Source of the DNA: Priapulus caudatus
Lineage: Eukaryota; Priapulida; Priapulimorpha; Priapulimorphida; Priapulidae
Direction: 5' to 3'
Length of the DNA stretch: 44,452 bases
NCBI RefSeq assembly: GCF_000485595.1
Contig: NW_014577064.1
Location: 684,660 to 729,111, forward strand
Part shown: positions 1 through 11,345 of the stretch, piece by piece
Layout: every line of letters begins with the position of its first letter
Numbering within the stretch: the stretch's first letter is position 1
The notes under the pieces: model-generated
What the model was told of the DNA's origin: nothing
The model's database searches: none
What the model saw: only the letters and a program-made list of their open reading frames with translations
Program-made: the position numbers and the translations under genes

Positions 1-7
1 TGGCGGA

Positions 8-58
<51 letters not shown>

Positions 59-101
59 TTATACATATATATATATATATATAGAGATGTATATAGATAG
101 C

Positions 102-172
<71 letters not shown>

Positions 173-323
173 ATAAATAGATAGATAGATAGATTGATAG
201 ACAGGCAGACAGATAGTTAGAAATTTGGTTAGTTAGTTAGATAGATAAATAGATGGGATCTATCTATCTATCTATCTATCTATCTATATCTATCTATCTA
301 TCTATCTATCTAGATAAATAGAC

Positions 324-421
<98 letters not shown>

Positions 422-425
422 CTGG

Positions 426-496
<71 letters not shown>

Positions 497-500
497 GATA
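1..500. repeat. Compound AAT / AT / GATA / ATCT microsatellite cluster
   Basis: An (AAT)n tract (about 10-57) and a short AT run are followed by alternating GATA and ATCT (complementary) tetranucleotide arrays. The last two arrays, about 349-420 (GATA) and 426-497 (ATCT), are inverted copies separated by only five bases (gctgg, 421-425), so one strand could fold into a near-perfect stem of about 70 bp. No coding potential. Confidence 0.95.
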
Positions 501-544
501 GATAGATGGATCGATCATATCTCTCCGGATTTTGACTATGTGTA
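501..544 (+). repeat. Conserved flank of GATA array, copy 1
   Basis: A non-repetitive stretch of about 44 bp containing atcatatctctccggatt follows the tetranucleotide array. It recurs, nearly identical, directly after the GATA array at 14692-14731. A shared unique flank means array plus flank were copied together, as in mobile elements that carry microsatellites; the element's other end is not resolved. Confidence 0.7.
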
Positions 545-2630
545 GGAAAGACGAGTCGGAACTATAATTATATATATATCTATTAATATTATAAAAAACT
601 AGCCGGGTACCCGGCGTTAATTGCTCGGGAAAGCGGTGGGCGTAGTTATTGAGGTAATTAGGGTTATTTAAGTTTTATTATAGTTTTTCGTTCGCTTTTA
701 AATGCCAAAAATTTTCAACGATGCTACGATGACATGCTTACCAGCAAACGCTGTGTCAAGTCAGTCACTGTTGCCCACGAATTTAGATTAGACAAATTCC
801 CAGTGAATTCCCATATGTAATTCCCTGTTTTTTATTAAATTGCCAGTAGTGGGAGCGTGCCGCTGCATATATGAACTCAAACCTTCGGTTTGCACAAGGA
901 CGGGGCGTCCGGGGGCACCACTAGTCAAGTGATACGTTGGTCACTGCATGGCGTCAAAATTATATCCTACCCGTTCATTTACGATGATGTGCCGTTCGTA
1001 TGTATGTCCTTGCGTTGTGTTTCTACCAGGCTCATACGGGCAGATATCATTAGATATTAATGTTATTCGTGCGTAGTGTGGAAGCAAGGTTCCTGTAGAT
1101 GCGTGCTCGTAGATATAGGAAAACTAGATAGTCAGTAAATAAATCGAGTAATGATTTATTTAGCAGCGGAGAAATAGTTGTGATAACAGTCCAGTAGATT
1201 CAGAAAACACAGTAGATTCAGCCGCCGAGTCATCACACATAAAGAAACTAAGATGGTTTTCAACAGCACACGAAAACACGACTTTCTTCTAAGCTCTCTA
1301 CTTTTCCAACTATCTTTTTTTCTTGCCACACCTTATTTCTCTCTGGCTGCGGGGCGCGCTTCACGGCCAAAGTTGGTAGCAAGATGCACACTTTTTGTAC
1401 CACGTGTCCGAGCGGGCGTCGGGTTTGTTCGTGGCTTCTACGCAGTTAGCCACGCCAGAGCTACATTCGCAACATGGCGTCGTTGTTAGGAAATAGCGCA
1501 GACGCTTTCTTTAGGAAATAGCTGCTTGCCTCGCGCAGAGACGGCAATAACCGTGCGTTACCCGAGTCGCACATATCGAATCGTACGGCACTAGTATTGA
1601 ACTAGTATCATACCGCGTAACAACGGGTGGGGCTTGGCCCACTGTTACATATGTGTGTATGAGCCTACGTGCGTGTGTAGCATGTGTGGGTGCATGTGTG
1701 CGCGCGTGTATATATATATATATATATTTATAAAGTCATTTATATAGGCACACGATTGTTGTATAGCTGAAAGCTGACCACACACCTGGTGCCATAGTTT
1801 AACGTACGCGGATGCAATACACGTTCCTGTCGGCCTATACGTATAAAACATATTAGCAACCAGCGTGCGAAGACGCTTGAGTAAAAGTTTTGTTTACTGC
1901 GTGCGCTATACCGATCTATCAACCCGCAGCTCATCACAGCTCGTGTAGAAACGAGGGCGATGCGCAGGCATGGGCAGCTTATAGTTACAGGGGTGCCCGT
2001 AGCCGGAGAAACCGATATATCACCGCAATGAAGGTTGCGCTATCTCTACATCTCTCGCTCTCACTCAACCACTTATTCTTTTAATGCACAAGTGAAGTGA
2101 GAAATGCAACCTTGAAATTTGATAAGCTACACAAATGTTGTTAGCATTTCTAAATTCGTGACATTTCGCGGGCGCAGCCATGCTGTTAACGTCATTGAGC
2201 TCTAGTAGATATGTACGCGAACGTTCACAACAAAATGCGCCGACATTCTTGCTGGCTAATCACTCAGGCATTACCCTATGCCCCATATACCTAATAAAGC
2301 TAAATTAAACCGAAGCCTCATTCCCACGTCGGTAAACCCGCAGCAAACATACCCAAAGGCGCGAGAATGTGTCAATGGGTTGTCAGTAATGAATTATGCT
2401 TATCGGGCATGGTTTTTCTATACTTGCATCCTTGGATATCGTAATCGGGAGAGCATAACACGTACGCGTACGCTTGGTTCCTCTGAAACTCACGTGCTTT
2501 GCGCTTCTTAGCTGCCCGAAGGTTTCAAGTGTTAAAATTCGAAATGTGCGTGTGTGAAGCTGTTCTGAGCACTATCCCATAATGTATAGTTAGTAAGAGA
2601 AGAGCTGCTAAAGCGATGCATATACATATC
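545..2630. other. Intergenic, no gene seen
   Basis: Mixed-composition DNA without a supported gene. A perfect 14-bp palindrome (gccgggtacccggc) lies at 602-615, and a TG/TA-rich patch at about 1645-1730. Open frames here are under 80 codons, with no domain, splice or duplication support. Confidence 0.6.
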
Positions 2631-2632
2631 AC

Positions 2633-2660
2633 CAGGAGTCATCATATTGATAGACTCCTG
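2633..2660. repeat. Hairpin with CAGGAGTC / GACTCCTG arms
   Basis: CAGGAGTC at 2633-2640 pairs with GACTCCTG at 2653-2660, and the stem extends inward with one bulge (TCA/TGA). The arms match those of the hairpin at 5591-5624, so this is a member of a small dispersed palindrome family. Confidence 0.6.
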
Positions 2661-2964
2661 ATGTCACGCGGCAACCCTATCCTACGACGTCCGATCCTTG
2701 AACTGATGAAGAAATGACAATTTTCATGAGGTCGTTATAGGGTACTTAATTAATAATTAATAATTAATATCAATAATTAGGTAAACCTTCCCGTACGAAT
2801 AATTTTATTTGTTTGTTATGTCACCGTGAATTTTTATTATATTGCTATACGTTTTATATTATATATACGTTTTAGTAATAGAAAGATCTTGCGAAGACAT
2901 AGAACCGTTTAGAGACTACTACAGATATTAGAGAAGGTTTGCCACGAGCTACATGCGGTATTTT

Positions 2965-2995
2965 CACTGACCTCTACAACCAGTAGAGGTCAGTG
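2965..2995. repeat. Perfect 12-bp stem hairpin
   Basis: CACTGACCTCTA (2965-2976) is followed after seven bases by its exact reverse complement (2984-2995). The neighbouring sequence is unique. It could be a short foldback element; no poly-T tract or gene context makes it a terminator. Confidence 0.6.
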
Positions 2996-3470
2996 GGTAT
3001 TTTACGCTGCGGTAAATTATCTACGCGATGTTACTACACGAGCGACATCTAGCAGGTTGAAGGAGAACCATTTTCAACTCGGAATTTGCAAGAAGAAAAT
3101 GAAAGAGACGAGTGCTAACCGCGACGTAGGGGGGAGGAGGCCTACTAAGCTCTCGAGCAAGCCAATTAGCGTTTGGGGAACTGAAATATTTAGATCCTCG
3201 ATTTACTTCAGTTTTACTTTTTATCTCTAATCGAAACTCGCTGCTTAGAGTTTAAAGTTGTTTTTCGAAAACCAGACTTCTTGTGCTATATCCGGCAGAA
3301 TGGTTGGTTTCATGTGTATATGTGTGACGGCCAGTGGAGGCTATACGTGAAGCCTATTTTTAAACATAATAATTAGTTGTGAATTGCAAATTTTCCTCAT
3401 ATGACGAAAAATTATTTTAACAAAAAAAGGTATAAAAATTATAGATTTAATAAAATAAATGTGCTTTGTA

Positions 3471-3508
3471 ATAAATCAGCAGTCTTAAAACGGCTACTGT
3501 TGATTTAT
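3471..3508. repeat. 13-bp stem hairpin with one G-T pair
   Basis: ATAAATCAGCAGT (3471-3483) faces ACTGTTGATTTAT (3496-3508), with one wobble position and a 12-base loop, in AT-rich DNA. No gene is adjacent. Confidence 0.5.
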
Positions 3509-3924
3509 AGGAATTTAAGCCTAATATGGCCGCCAATGAAAAATTATTTCACAATGTATTACCTACACCGCAGCATCTGAAGCTAGACGAGCCGAGTGCA
3601 TACTGAGATTTACTCCACTCGCTATATGGCCGCGGCGAGCCATAGGCACCGTTAGTCTAAACTACCATAAACGAACGCCCTGCACCGTGACCGATCACGC
3701 TTTAAGTGACTAAGGGTTCGACTTTGTCACTTCGGTTCGTTGCCTGTGCATCCTCCTCGGCATTATAGGTCAAAGACTTGTTTCCTTTTTGGCACTTGAA
3801 GAGCATACGATCTCTGCAACTGAATTGCTTTGGTTTTCGTAACAAACCTTATCCGGCAAAGCTACTCACTGTTAAGTGGGTAGGGGGATGTTCGGCACAC
3901 GCCGGCTAGATTAAACCCATTTCT

Positions 3925-4065
3925 ACAGCAGATGTCGGCTCAGGCAAATCGGGATAAATTACATTGCTCAAGGACGCCACAGCAGTGACAACAGTGGGAC
4001 TCGAACCCACGACACGGCGCAGCACAATTTCGTTCCAAGACCCTACAATTCTATGAGCCTCTAGC
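3925..4065 (-). mobile_element. Possible tRNA-derived SINE head
   Basis: On the minus strand GGTTCGAGTCC (plus 3997-4007) matches the RNA polymerase III B-box/T-arm consensus and is flanked by a short GTGGG/CCCAC stem. About 40 bases upstream on that strand lies an A-box/D-arm-like GAGGCTCATAGA. The rest does not fold into an intact tRNA cloverleaf by eye, so a tRNA-derived SINE fragment fits better than a functional tRNA. No other copy occurs in the window. Confidence 0.4.
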
Positions 4066-5135
4066 TCGGGGCAATAGCGAGTAGAAATTCTGCTTACTTT
4101 GATCAGGCGAGACCCTCAGGTCGATCTCGGGCAGCAGTGCTAACACGAGATCTCATGTTACCGAGCGGGTTTTTATTATCGTGGATTTCGCCGAAGTATT
4201 TTCTAGTGGCCTAGAATCCTAGCAAATATCGTATTGGTTCCTAAAGTCTTATGTCCGTGCATTGTTGCGTGTGCAATGCGATTATTGTAAATACCTAAAT
4301 ATTTCTGGTGTTATATAGAAAGCACGTGATCCCACACGAACTCTTTATAGTATCGCGAGAACGACAGAAATTCGGGTCAAATTACCTTTTTTGTACGCAT
4401 GCAAAACGCTTATGGGCATGCTTAAATAAATAGATGATGACGTTACGCACGAAACGGACGATAACCCTACGACAAAGAACAACCACTTGAATGCGTGATG
4501 TGTTTAGAGGCTATATGTCGGTCAAGAGGGGATGTTGTCATCACACATAAATTGTCAAAGTAATAAAAGCGAAAAAAAGTGGGTATCGGGCCAGTGCACT
4601 CGCTTAATTTCAGATTACGTCAGAATAAGGTCGATGAGGAATATGTGAGCCCTCACATAAGTGCATGCGGGTGTGTCTGTGTCAGTCTGCGTGCGTGTGT
4701 GCGTGCGTAAGCGCGCGCGTGCGTGTGCATGTGAGTGCTCGTGGCTGCGTATATCTGCAGGCCTGTGACTATGTACGCGCGTGTGTGTTTGTGAGTGCAC
4801 GCCCGTGTGTGTGTGTTTATTTGTATACGCGTATAGCCCATGTCTGTAGGGGGTTCGTTGTCGCAAACGCATATACGAGATTATAGAGGTTCAAAAGGTA
4901 CCTTGGAATCAGACAGCGAGGCAAAGAGATAACGACAGCATTTTGCTTTTTAATGACGAATGCTTACCTTACATATAACGGAAGCTGCGTCTAATCGTTC
5001 GCAGTATATAGCTGTTGCCGAGGTCGAATGTATAGCGTTAGCGTACTAATTCAATCAGCGAGACGTGTATAGGAGGGAGGAAAGAAGGATGATGATATCT
5101 ACTGCTGCATGCATAATGCTATCGAGTCGTATACC
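4060..5135. other. Intergenic; GTGC-rich low-complexity patch
   Basis: No gene seen. A (GT/GC)-rich tract at about 4660-4830 gives spurious Cys/Val or His/Thr open frames on both strands. Confidence 0.6.
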
Positions 5136-5555
5136 CAGTGGCGGTTCTAGAGGATAGGGGTGCAACCCACCCGTTCAGCTACTGACTATAATGCTGATAG
5201 GGTCTATATCCCCCAGGGTACTGCCGGAACGTACCCTGGGTACGATCCGGTATACCGGAACGTACCCTGGTGCTATCTAATATGCCGGACCGTACCTCGC
5301 CTACTCCACTAACGAGTCTAGGGAGTCGCCTACGCCTACTCCCTACCCCTACCCCTACCCCTAACCCTAACCCTAACCCTAACCGTACCCAGGGTACGTT
5401 CCGGCAGTACCCTGGGGGACATAGACCCTAAATGAGCCTGACGCATGCATGGTATGATACTAGTAAAATGAGGGCACCCTAGCACCGCGTGCTTTCGGCA
5501 CGCTTTTGCGCAAATATCCCCCCCCCCGTCTCCTGAAAGCTGGATCCGCCCCCTG
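5136..5555. mobile_element. hAT-like TIR element, host of a nested MITE
   Basis: The left end CAGTGGCGGTTCTAG (from 5136) and the right end CTGGATCCGCCCCCTG (to 5555) are imperfect inverted repeats beginning CAG, as in many hAT-type non-autonomous elements. There is no transposase frame. A second element (5200-5428) sits inside. A convincing target-site duplication is not visible, so family assignment is tentative. Confidence 0.5.
5200..5428. mobile_element. Tc1/mariner-like MITE containing telomere-like CCCTAA repeats
   Basis: Terminal inverted repeats of about 44 bp (about 5200-5243 and 5385-5428; they begin GGGTCTAT, then CCCCCAGGGTAC) differ at very few positions. A TA dinucleotide flanks each outer end, as expected for a Tc1/mariner TA target. 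The centre (5341-5384) holds CCCTAC repeats grading into four CCCTAA units. The element is too short to code, so mobility would have to come from an enzyme elsewhere. Confidence 0.7.
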
Positions 5556-5590
5556 GTACCTGCACAGTGTTGGTTGTAGAGGTTGATTTT

Positions 5591-5664
5591 ATCAGGAGTC
5601 TATCAATATTAATAGACTCCTGATTTTATCAGAAGTAGATAATAGGGAATTATCTACTTCTGAT
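5591..5664. repeat. Twin hairpins on a 37-38-bp repeat
   Basis: Two adjacent perfect hairpins: ATCAGGAGTCTAT (5591-5603) with its complement at 5612-5624, and a 16-bp stem starting ATCAGAAGTAGATAA at 5628 and closing at 5664 around five bases. Both start after GATTTTATC, which occurs a third time at 5662-5670, so the unit looks tandemly duplicated with compensated arm divergence. Confidence 0.7.
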
Positions 5665-5669
5665 TTTAT

Positions 5670-6135
5670 CCAGCCCAGCAATTCACAGTTGGTAATTGTA
5701 ACGTACTCAAGCGTGTGCAATCGCCCGACCGTATGACTTGATAACTTGATAACTTGGTAACTTGATAATATCGCGAATGACTCGCGTTAGCAGTAACATC
5801 ACTTGATTTCGATAGGGTGGAATTAAATAGAGGTGGTCACTGTTGGAGAGATGGTTCTCAGTTACTCAAGACGCGCTATAACCACGCGCAGGGGCCAACA
5901 CGAGTCACAAAGACAGAGCAGCTAGTGCCAAGTGTAGAACATATAGTTGTTTTAACGTAAACGCTGCGAGACGTATAAAATCAACGCGACACACTTTGTT
6001 TTTGACAAGAAACCTACGCGTATAATATAACGTTATCCGTGCGTCGGTCAGCATTACACTATCGTTACGAGCTTCTGTACAGCTGCCGGCGCGGTTGTAG
6101 TATAGGCTTGTCGTCAAGCAAGCATCCCACGCTAG
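5670..6135. other. Intergenic, no gene seen
   Basis: Unique DNA with a short CTTGATAA-type direct repeat at about 5735-5770. No supported gene. Confidence 0.5.
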
Positions 6136-6347
6136 CCGCGCACAATGTGCCTGGCGGCATTAGCCGCATAGGCGGAGCCTGATAATCAGTAGTAGCGGCA
6201 CCCGTCCGTGGGGAAGACCTTGAAGGTGACGCCCCAGGAATTCATCAGCGCCACTCCTGCACAGCCGGCGTGCAATCCTTCCACCCGCGCATAGAGACGT
6301 TGCGTGTCAATCGCCGGGAAACTTTCGCTTTCCACTCAGCGCTATAG
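6136..6347 (-). repeat. ~210-bp dispersed block, copy 1
   Basis: This block is almost identical to 30734-30946, and apart from indels to 39121-39327, whereas the flanks diverge quickly. On the minus strand it holds an open frame ending in GCRYY-stop that includes [11 protein letters not shown]. The few substitutions against the 30.7-kb copy change amino acids in that frame, so there is no sign of purifying selection. I recognise neither a protein family nor a transposon family. Confidence 0.65.
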
Positions 6348-6845
6348 TTTTTTCTGTCCTGCATTGAGCGCGAAAACAAACACGGTTAATAATTTAAGCG
6401 TGGCACGGCCAGACGGGCCCGTGGGGCGTACCACAGACGGGTACTAATTGTAGGCCTACTCCTGTGGCAGTTATGCGGGCTTTTTTATAAAGAGGCGCCT
6501 TTATACAAGTCACCGCGGGATAGGCATTCCTACTCCAAATACCGAACGGTGGTGCTGTCAGTTGCCATCGCGAAAAATGCCCCCACCTGTAGCGCAGCTA
6601 CCGGATAGAATAAGACAAGTCGCTTTATTACATATGAGTGCTTTGCGCTGCTCTCAAAACTGGTCTGGTTATAACGCCATTTCTTTATGTAGTACTACCC
6701 GTTATTACTACCTATATAATATCTCCATGGAACACTTCGGTATGTGGCCGTTATAGCATTAGGCATCCTAACATCGTCTGTTAGGTAACAACTAAGGTAC
6801 ACTGTGGTGACGGCTCCGTATCTTCCTAAAATTGAGTTGAGGTGA
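6348..6845. other. Intergenic, weakly related to 30.95-31.17 kb
   Basis: No gene. Short islands such as gggataggca at about 6520 recur near 31127, suggesting an old larger duplication of which only the 210-bp block stayed similar. Confidence 0.4.
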
Positions 6846-6849
6846 TGGG

Positions 6850-6997
6850 GTGATTGATTGACTAATTGATTGATTGGTTGATTAATTACTTGGTTGATTG
6901 ATTAATTAATTGATTAGTTGAATGAGTGAGTGCGTGATTGAGTGAGTGAGTGAGTGAGTGAGTGAGTGAGTGAGTGAGTGAGTGAGTGAGTGAGTGA
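6850..6997. repeat. GATT / GAGT tetranucleotide array
   Basis: Degenerate GATT repeats run into a clean GAGT array (about 6925-6995). The array ends exactly where the inverted deacetylase copy begins, making it a candidate breakpoint or misjoin. Confidence 0.9.
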
Positions 6998-7003
6998 TTC
7001 CTA

Positions 7004-10000
7004 TCATTGCGCGTAGACCTGATGTTGAACGTAGCCACACAGGTTGGGATGAGACGGCGCACAATGGAGTGTGCGGTCAAGCATACAGTCACACGTGATA
7101 GACGCGATTAAGTTTACTACGATCACGAAAGGGCCTGTTTTGTCGATGCTAGCATGATCAGCGTGCTGTATGTCACGAAGTAGACATCGGATTTTCGCTG
7201 GATCTCATCAAGGAACTGCTGGAAGAGCCTCGCATGGTTGTAGTAGCCATTGTTGAGGAACACCTGGCAGCTGCCGCTACCGGGCGGAGGTTGATGGGAA
7301 GGGAGCCTTGTTTGGTCTTGTAAGTGGCGGTCAAGAGTTGGTTACGCAGAGCTGAAGAGCCTTGCTTGTCGTTGGGATAATAACACTGTCAACGTTGCGG
7401 CACGCGTGTCGTTGTGGTGAACCATCAACGAGGAACTTCCACATTTGAGAGATGGACGAGGTTGGGGCATGGAGGGATGGCGCAGCCAGCCAGTAGACTG
7501 GTAATCGAGAAGGTGTAATGGCCACAGAGAGGATCACTCTGTCGTTGGGTTAGGAGGATCCGGATGTGAACATCATCCTTATGAGGTTAACGAGTCGCTT
7601 CCTTGGTCTGGCAGGTAAGGCAGATCGCACTCCCTTGATGCAATGGTGTGAAAGGAATGGCCAGAGAACTTACTGAACGTTGGCGGTGTGCCGGCATACT
7701 CGCAGCAGAGTTCGGGCATGCTGGAGCCTGGGCCCAGTATCCTGATGGCAGTTGCTTTTCTACAAGTTTAAGTAAAACATACAATATGAGTACCGACGTT
7801 TGTTTTAATATAGAATGTGAAATAGTTACGTGAGCTTGATATAGGCATTTATTTACAACATTATCTTCAGCTAGGCTAGCGCTATCTAGTGCTCTGTAAC
7901 CCGCTCTGTCGTGAACTAGACGCTAGATATTAATTTTCTATCACGTCTCTCGTGCTATCAATTCGTGCTAATGGTGTGTGGTCATCATATCGCGGTTTCA
8001 CGTATGGTCACTTTATATATGACGAATCCGGCGACATCTATCGGATGGACTCATAAGCAGAAGTTTGTTACGTTCTACGACTGCATCGTCTACGATCCTG
8101 TATTGTTAGCGCTTTCTTCTTGACTCATTAGTAGTTCGCACCTCCGTTTCTAGCGTAAAGATTACACTATATTAGAGATACTCACATAATCTCTTACGAT
8201 TCCTCCACTTATCGCGCTTCTAGAGCTTCCACGACTTCTTATACACTTATTATCTAGAGCTCGTTAAGCATGGGTAACTGTACCAGCTCGCAACAAAATA
8301 GTTTTAGCAGTGAAGCTGAGTGTGTATCGGCGGCATAATTATATGACAGTCGCTTAATGCATTGATCTCGATAGCGTAAATGCTCGAGATAGATATCGCC
8401 GCTTGGCTCTCATAATCAAATTTTAAATGAGTATCAAACGCTAATTCGTTATGAGTTTAATAATGAGTATAGTATAAGCACCCTAGATCCGCTAGTACAG
8501 GGAAAAAACTAAGTCTCATCCGTAGTCAGAGATCACGGTGAAAAATATGAACTTTCGAATTTCGAGGGCGTCGCTAGTCGGACTTTGCCAGTGCTGCTCG
8601 GGCGGGTACATGCGCGCTCGGCGCGGCGTAGCTGCGAGTTGAACGTCGATTGGGTCTGCTCAGTTGAATAGTTGGTTGGCGGCAACCCCATTGGGATCGT
8701 TCGTGCCTCTCGTCTCGCTAATCTGCTTGCTTGTGCGTTCAGCTCTTTCGTGTCGCAGGATGTTAAAGCGCAAGAGTGTGTGTGATAGCGATGTTAATTC
8801 ATATCAGAAACTCTTGGGGAAGAATCCAGTAGAGTGTGAGACTAATCTTGCGCCGTAGTGTTCGCTTTTGAGATTGACATGCAGTCTAAACTGCTGGAGA
8901 AGGCTTGTAGTCTCTACTCTCAGAGCACATCCGAGCCGCTATGCATTGCAATACGCTCAGGCTGGGAAATTCGTCAGCTCTGAGTCGGATGAGTGTTTGG
9001 TCGGCTGACGTGAGGTCGCTGCTGCTGGCTGGCTTGGCGCTTAGGCTGGTGCATGGTTGTGGTCGCGTGGGTGCAGGGTGTCTCTGCAGCGTGATGCTAG
9101 GCTGCTTCATCCAGCTGCTGAGTGGTGAGGGTAGCGCTGGAGTCCGCGTTGGCTCGGGTTGATGCTCGCGTTATGCCTCCCGCTGGGCTGTTGCTATCTC
9201 CATTGTATTGCTATATATCTTTCTAGAATACTGACTTCCGTTGGCTACCTCAATCTCTTCGTGCGCGTCGTACACGGTTTGTTGTTGTTGTTTGTTGTTG
9301 TTGGTGGTGGTGTTGTTGTTTGTTGTTGCTTGCTGCCGGCTGTCTAGGGGTCTAGGAAAGAATTTTATACTGGGCTAGCCCTATAGATGCAAAAACACCG
9401 GCACTAGAAACGTCGGCGCATAAAAAATATCGTGCGCGATTACGATTGTGGCTAAACATGCGCAACTAGACAGCTCTTAGATCATTTATTATAACCTCTG
9501 GGTCCAGATCATCTGGCGTCGCCGACTTATACCACTACTACTGTGATCGGATGTATCTAGGCTGACTGTGGAAGCTGATGGCCTCGCTTAATAACCACTG
9601 GGCACGCATAACCGATAGTCACGTACTTAACCGGCAAAGTAATGTCGGTGCATCTACGTCTTCCAACTGGACTGTTGACTTACTCACATACTTGGTGTAC
9701 TACTACTAGGGAAGCTCGCTACGGACACTACTCAGTACCATTACTACTACTACTAACCTCGATGACTCGGCAGATAAGTAGATGAGGATACATCACTACT
9801 AGTGCAATCGACTATACTAACGCTAGGCGAAGACTTATATACGTGGTAGAACGTAAGATTCTTTAGTCGCACTCACTACTGACCTTAGTCTCACGGTTGC
9901 GGCTTAGTGTAGATGTGCGTGGCATTCGTTCGTCACTTGATAGCCGGTAAGAGTCGTGGCGTGATAGTATCATAATGGTATGATAGTATGTACATGTGTG

Positions 10001-10680
10001 TGTAGCGTGTTGCGTGAGTGTATGTGTGTGTGGTGTGTGCTGTGTGTGTCGTGTCGCTAGTAGATGTGGTGTTCGTTGTTGTTGCTCATGGTGGGTAGTC
10101 GTTGGTGGTGCGCCCGGTGGGTAGTGTGCCTGGGTCTTTTGATTGTTGTAGCGTGATATTTGCCTAGATGTTAGTTATGTGCAGTCGTAAGTGTTTGTAT
10201 ATGCAGAATGCATTTCAGATATAGACGTACCACAGCGCACTATCAATAGTACGTCTATTGAAATAATGAATATGCTCTTCTCTATCGCTCGTTCCGTTAG
10301 ATCTCAATTTTTAATTTGTATTGTCTCAATAATTTTAACAAAGTCATCTAATTGTCAGTGTTTATCGGGAAGAATGAAGTATACCAGACATGGTTATATG
10401 CTCAAATTCGCGGTTTAGTATAGGTTAGTACGCGGGACGTTATGCACACCACATTACTATTCCGCTATGATGACTCAGGCGATTAGCTCTTATGCTCACA
10501 CAAACTCTTATAATTGGCGCGTAAGGAGTCTATAATCAGAACAAAGTGAATGAACTACTCTACCCATAACACGAGAGCGCCACGGAGCTAAGTGATAGGA
10601 CCGTTCATGTTGCTAGTTGTGAGGCTGCAATCAGACTGCTTAGCGCTAATTTTAGCTCACTTTATATAAACCAGCTTTCG
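7004..10680 (-). pseudogene. Inverted, frame-broken copy of the chitin-deacetylase-like gene
   Basis: This minus-strand copy matches the intact gene at 18431-20971 along its whole length. The TATA box is at 10661-10668, with a start codon at 10606-10608 set 53 bp away exactly as in the intact gene. Exon-2-like sequence lies at about 9497-9905, exon 3 from about 8889 to 9140, exon 4 at about 8540-8770 and exon 5 from about 7755 down to 7004. Exon 5 keeps high base identity but carries many one-base indels. Exon 1 is shifted right after its start (in-frame stop after six codons), and exons 2-4 are strongly degraded. The copy stops about 27 codons before the expected end, at the GAGT array. The damage could be pseudogene decay or uncorrected long-read sequence. 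Inner exon limits are approximate. Confidence 0.85.
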
Positions 10681-10692
10681 TCAGGCAACTCG

Positions 10693-11152
10693 GGGCGACA
10701 TATGTTTACCGATTATGTGTCTCGCAAAACTGCTTAGACGTTGAGTTATATGATAATGTTTATCGGACAATAGTTCCGTTTATTGGAAAGTAGCTGCCCG
10801 CTGCTGACTTGGTGATTAAAATGACTCGATCATATGCTAGCTCAAATATCTAAATTAAATCAAATTCATTTCTTGTTAGGTATTAGAATAGATTGCTATC
10901 AACACCTTCCATATTGATAAACTCAAGTACCCAATACAAAACTGTTACACCTGAGCAATGTGATATGAGTGGTGTGTGTCGCCCATGTTCAATTATCTCG
11001 AAATGAAGTTCATAATAAAGGAGTAGGATGAAGTAATTTTGTCATAATAGGTAAACAGGAACACCGTGCACGCACTAACATAGCAGATTATTTCGCAGAT
11101 TATTTTTACTGACACGTATGTAGAAACTGCCGTATTTATATATGACTGCGAT
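10693..11152. repeat. Duplicated ~460-bp block, copy 1
   Basis: Starting at gggcgacatatgtttaccga, this block aligns in the same orientation with 16230-16705, with scattered substitutions and indels. It contains no supported gene. It abuts the promoter of the inverted deacetylase copy, whereas the other copy lies 1.7 kb before the intact gene, so it was probably copied independently of the gene. Confidence 0.8.
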
Positions 11153-11256
11153 GGCGACACGCACACACATACACACACACAGACACACACACAACACACA
11201 CCCACACACACACACACACACACACACAGCACACACACCACACACACACCACACAG

Positions 11257-11305
<49 letters not shown>

Positions 11306-11345
11306 ACACACACACACACCAACACACACACACACACACACAGTT
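11153..11345. repeat. (CA)n array with interruptions
   Basis: Cytosine-adenine dinucleotide repeats, broken at several places. They generate long but meaningless open frames on both strands. Confidence 0.95.

Noticed and set aside
1253-1489. 78-codon frame with a hydrophobic start resembling a signal peptide
   Set aside because: Short, with Arg-rich low-complexity remainder, no duplicate and no splice or promoter support.
3980-4060. Functional tRNA gene
   Set aside because: A B box is present but no complete cloverleaf, acceptor stem or anticodon arm could be drawn; SINE fragment preferred.
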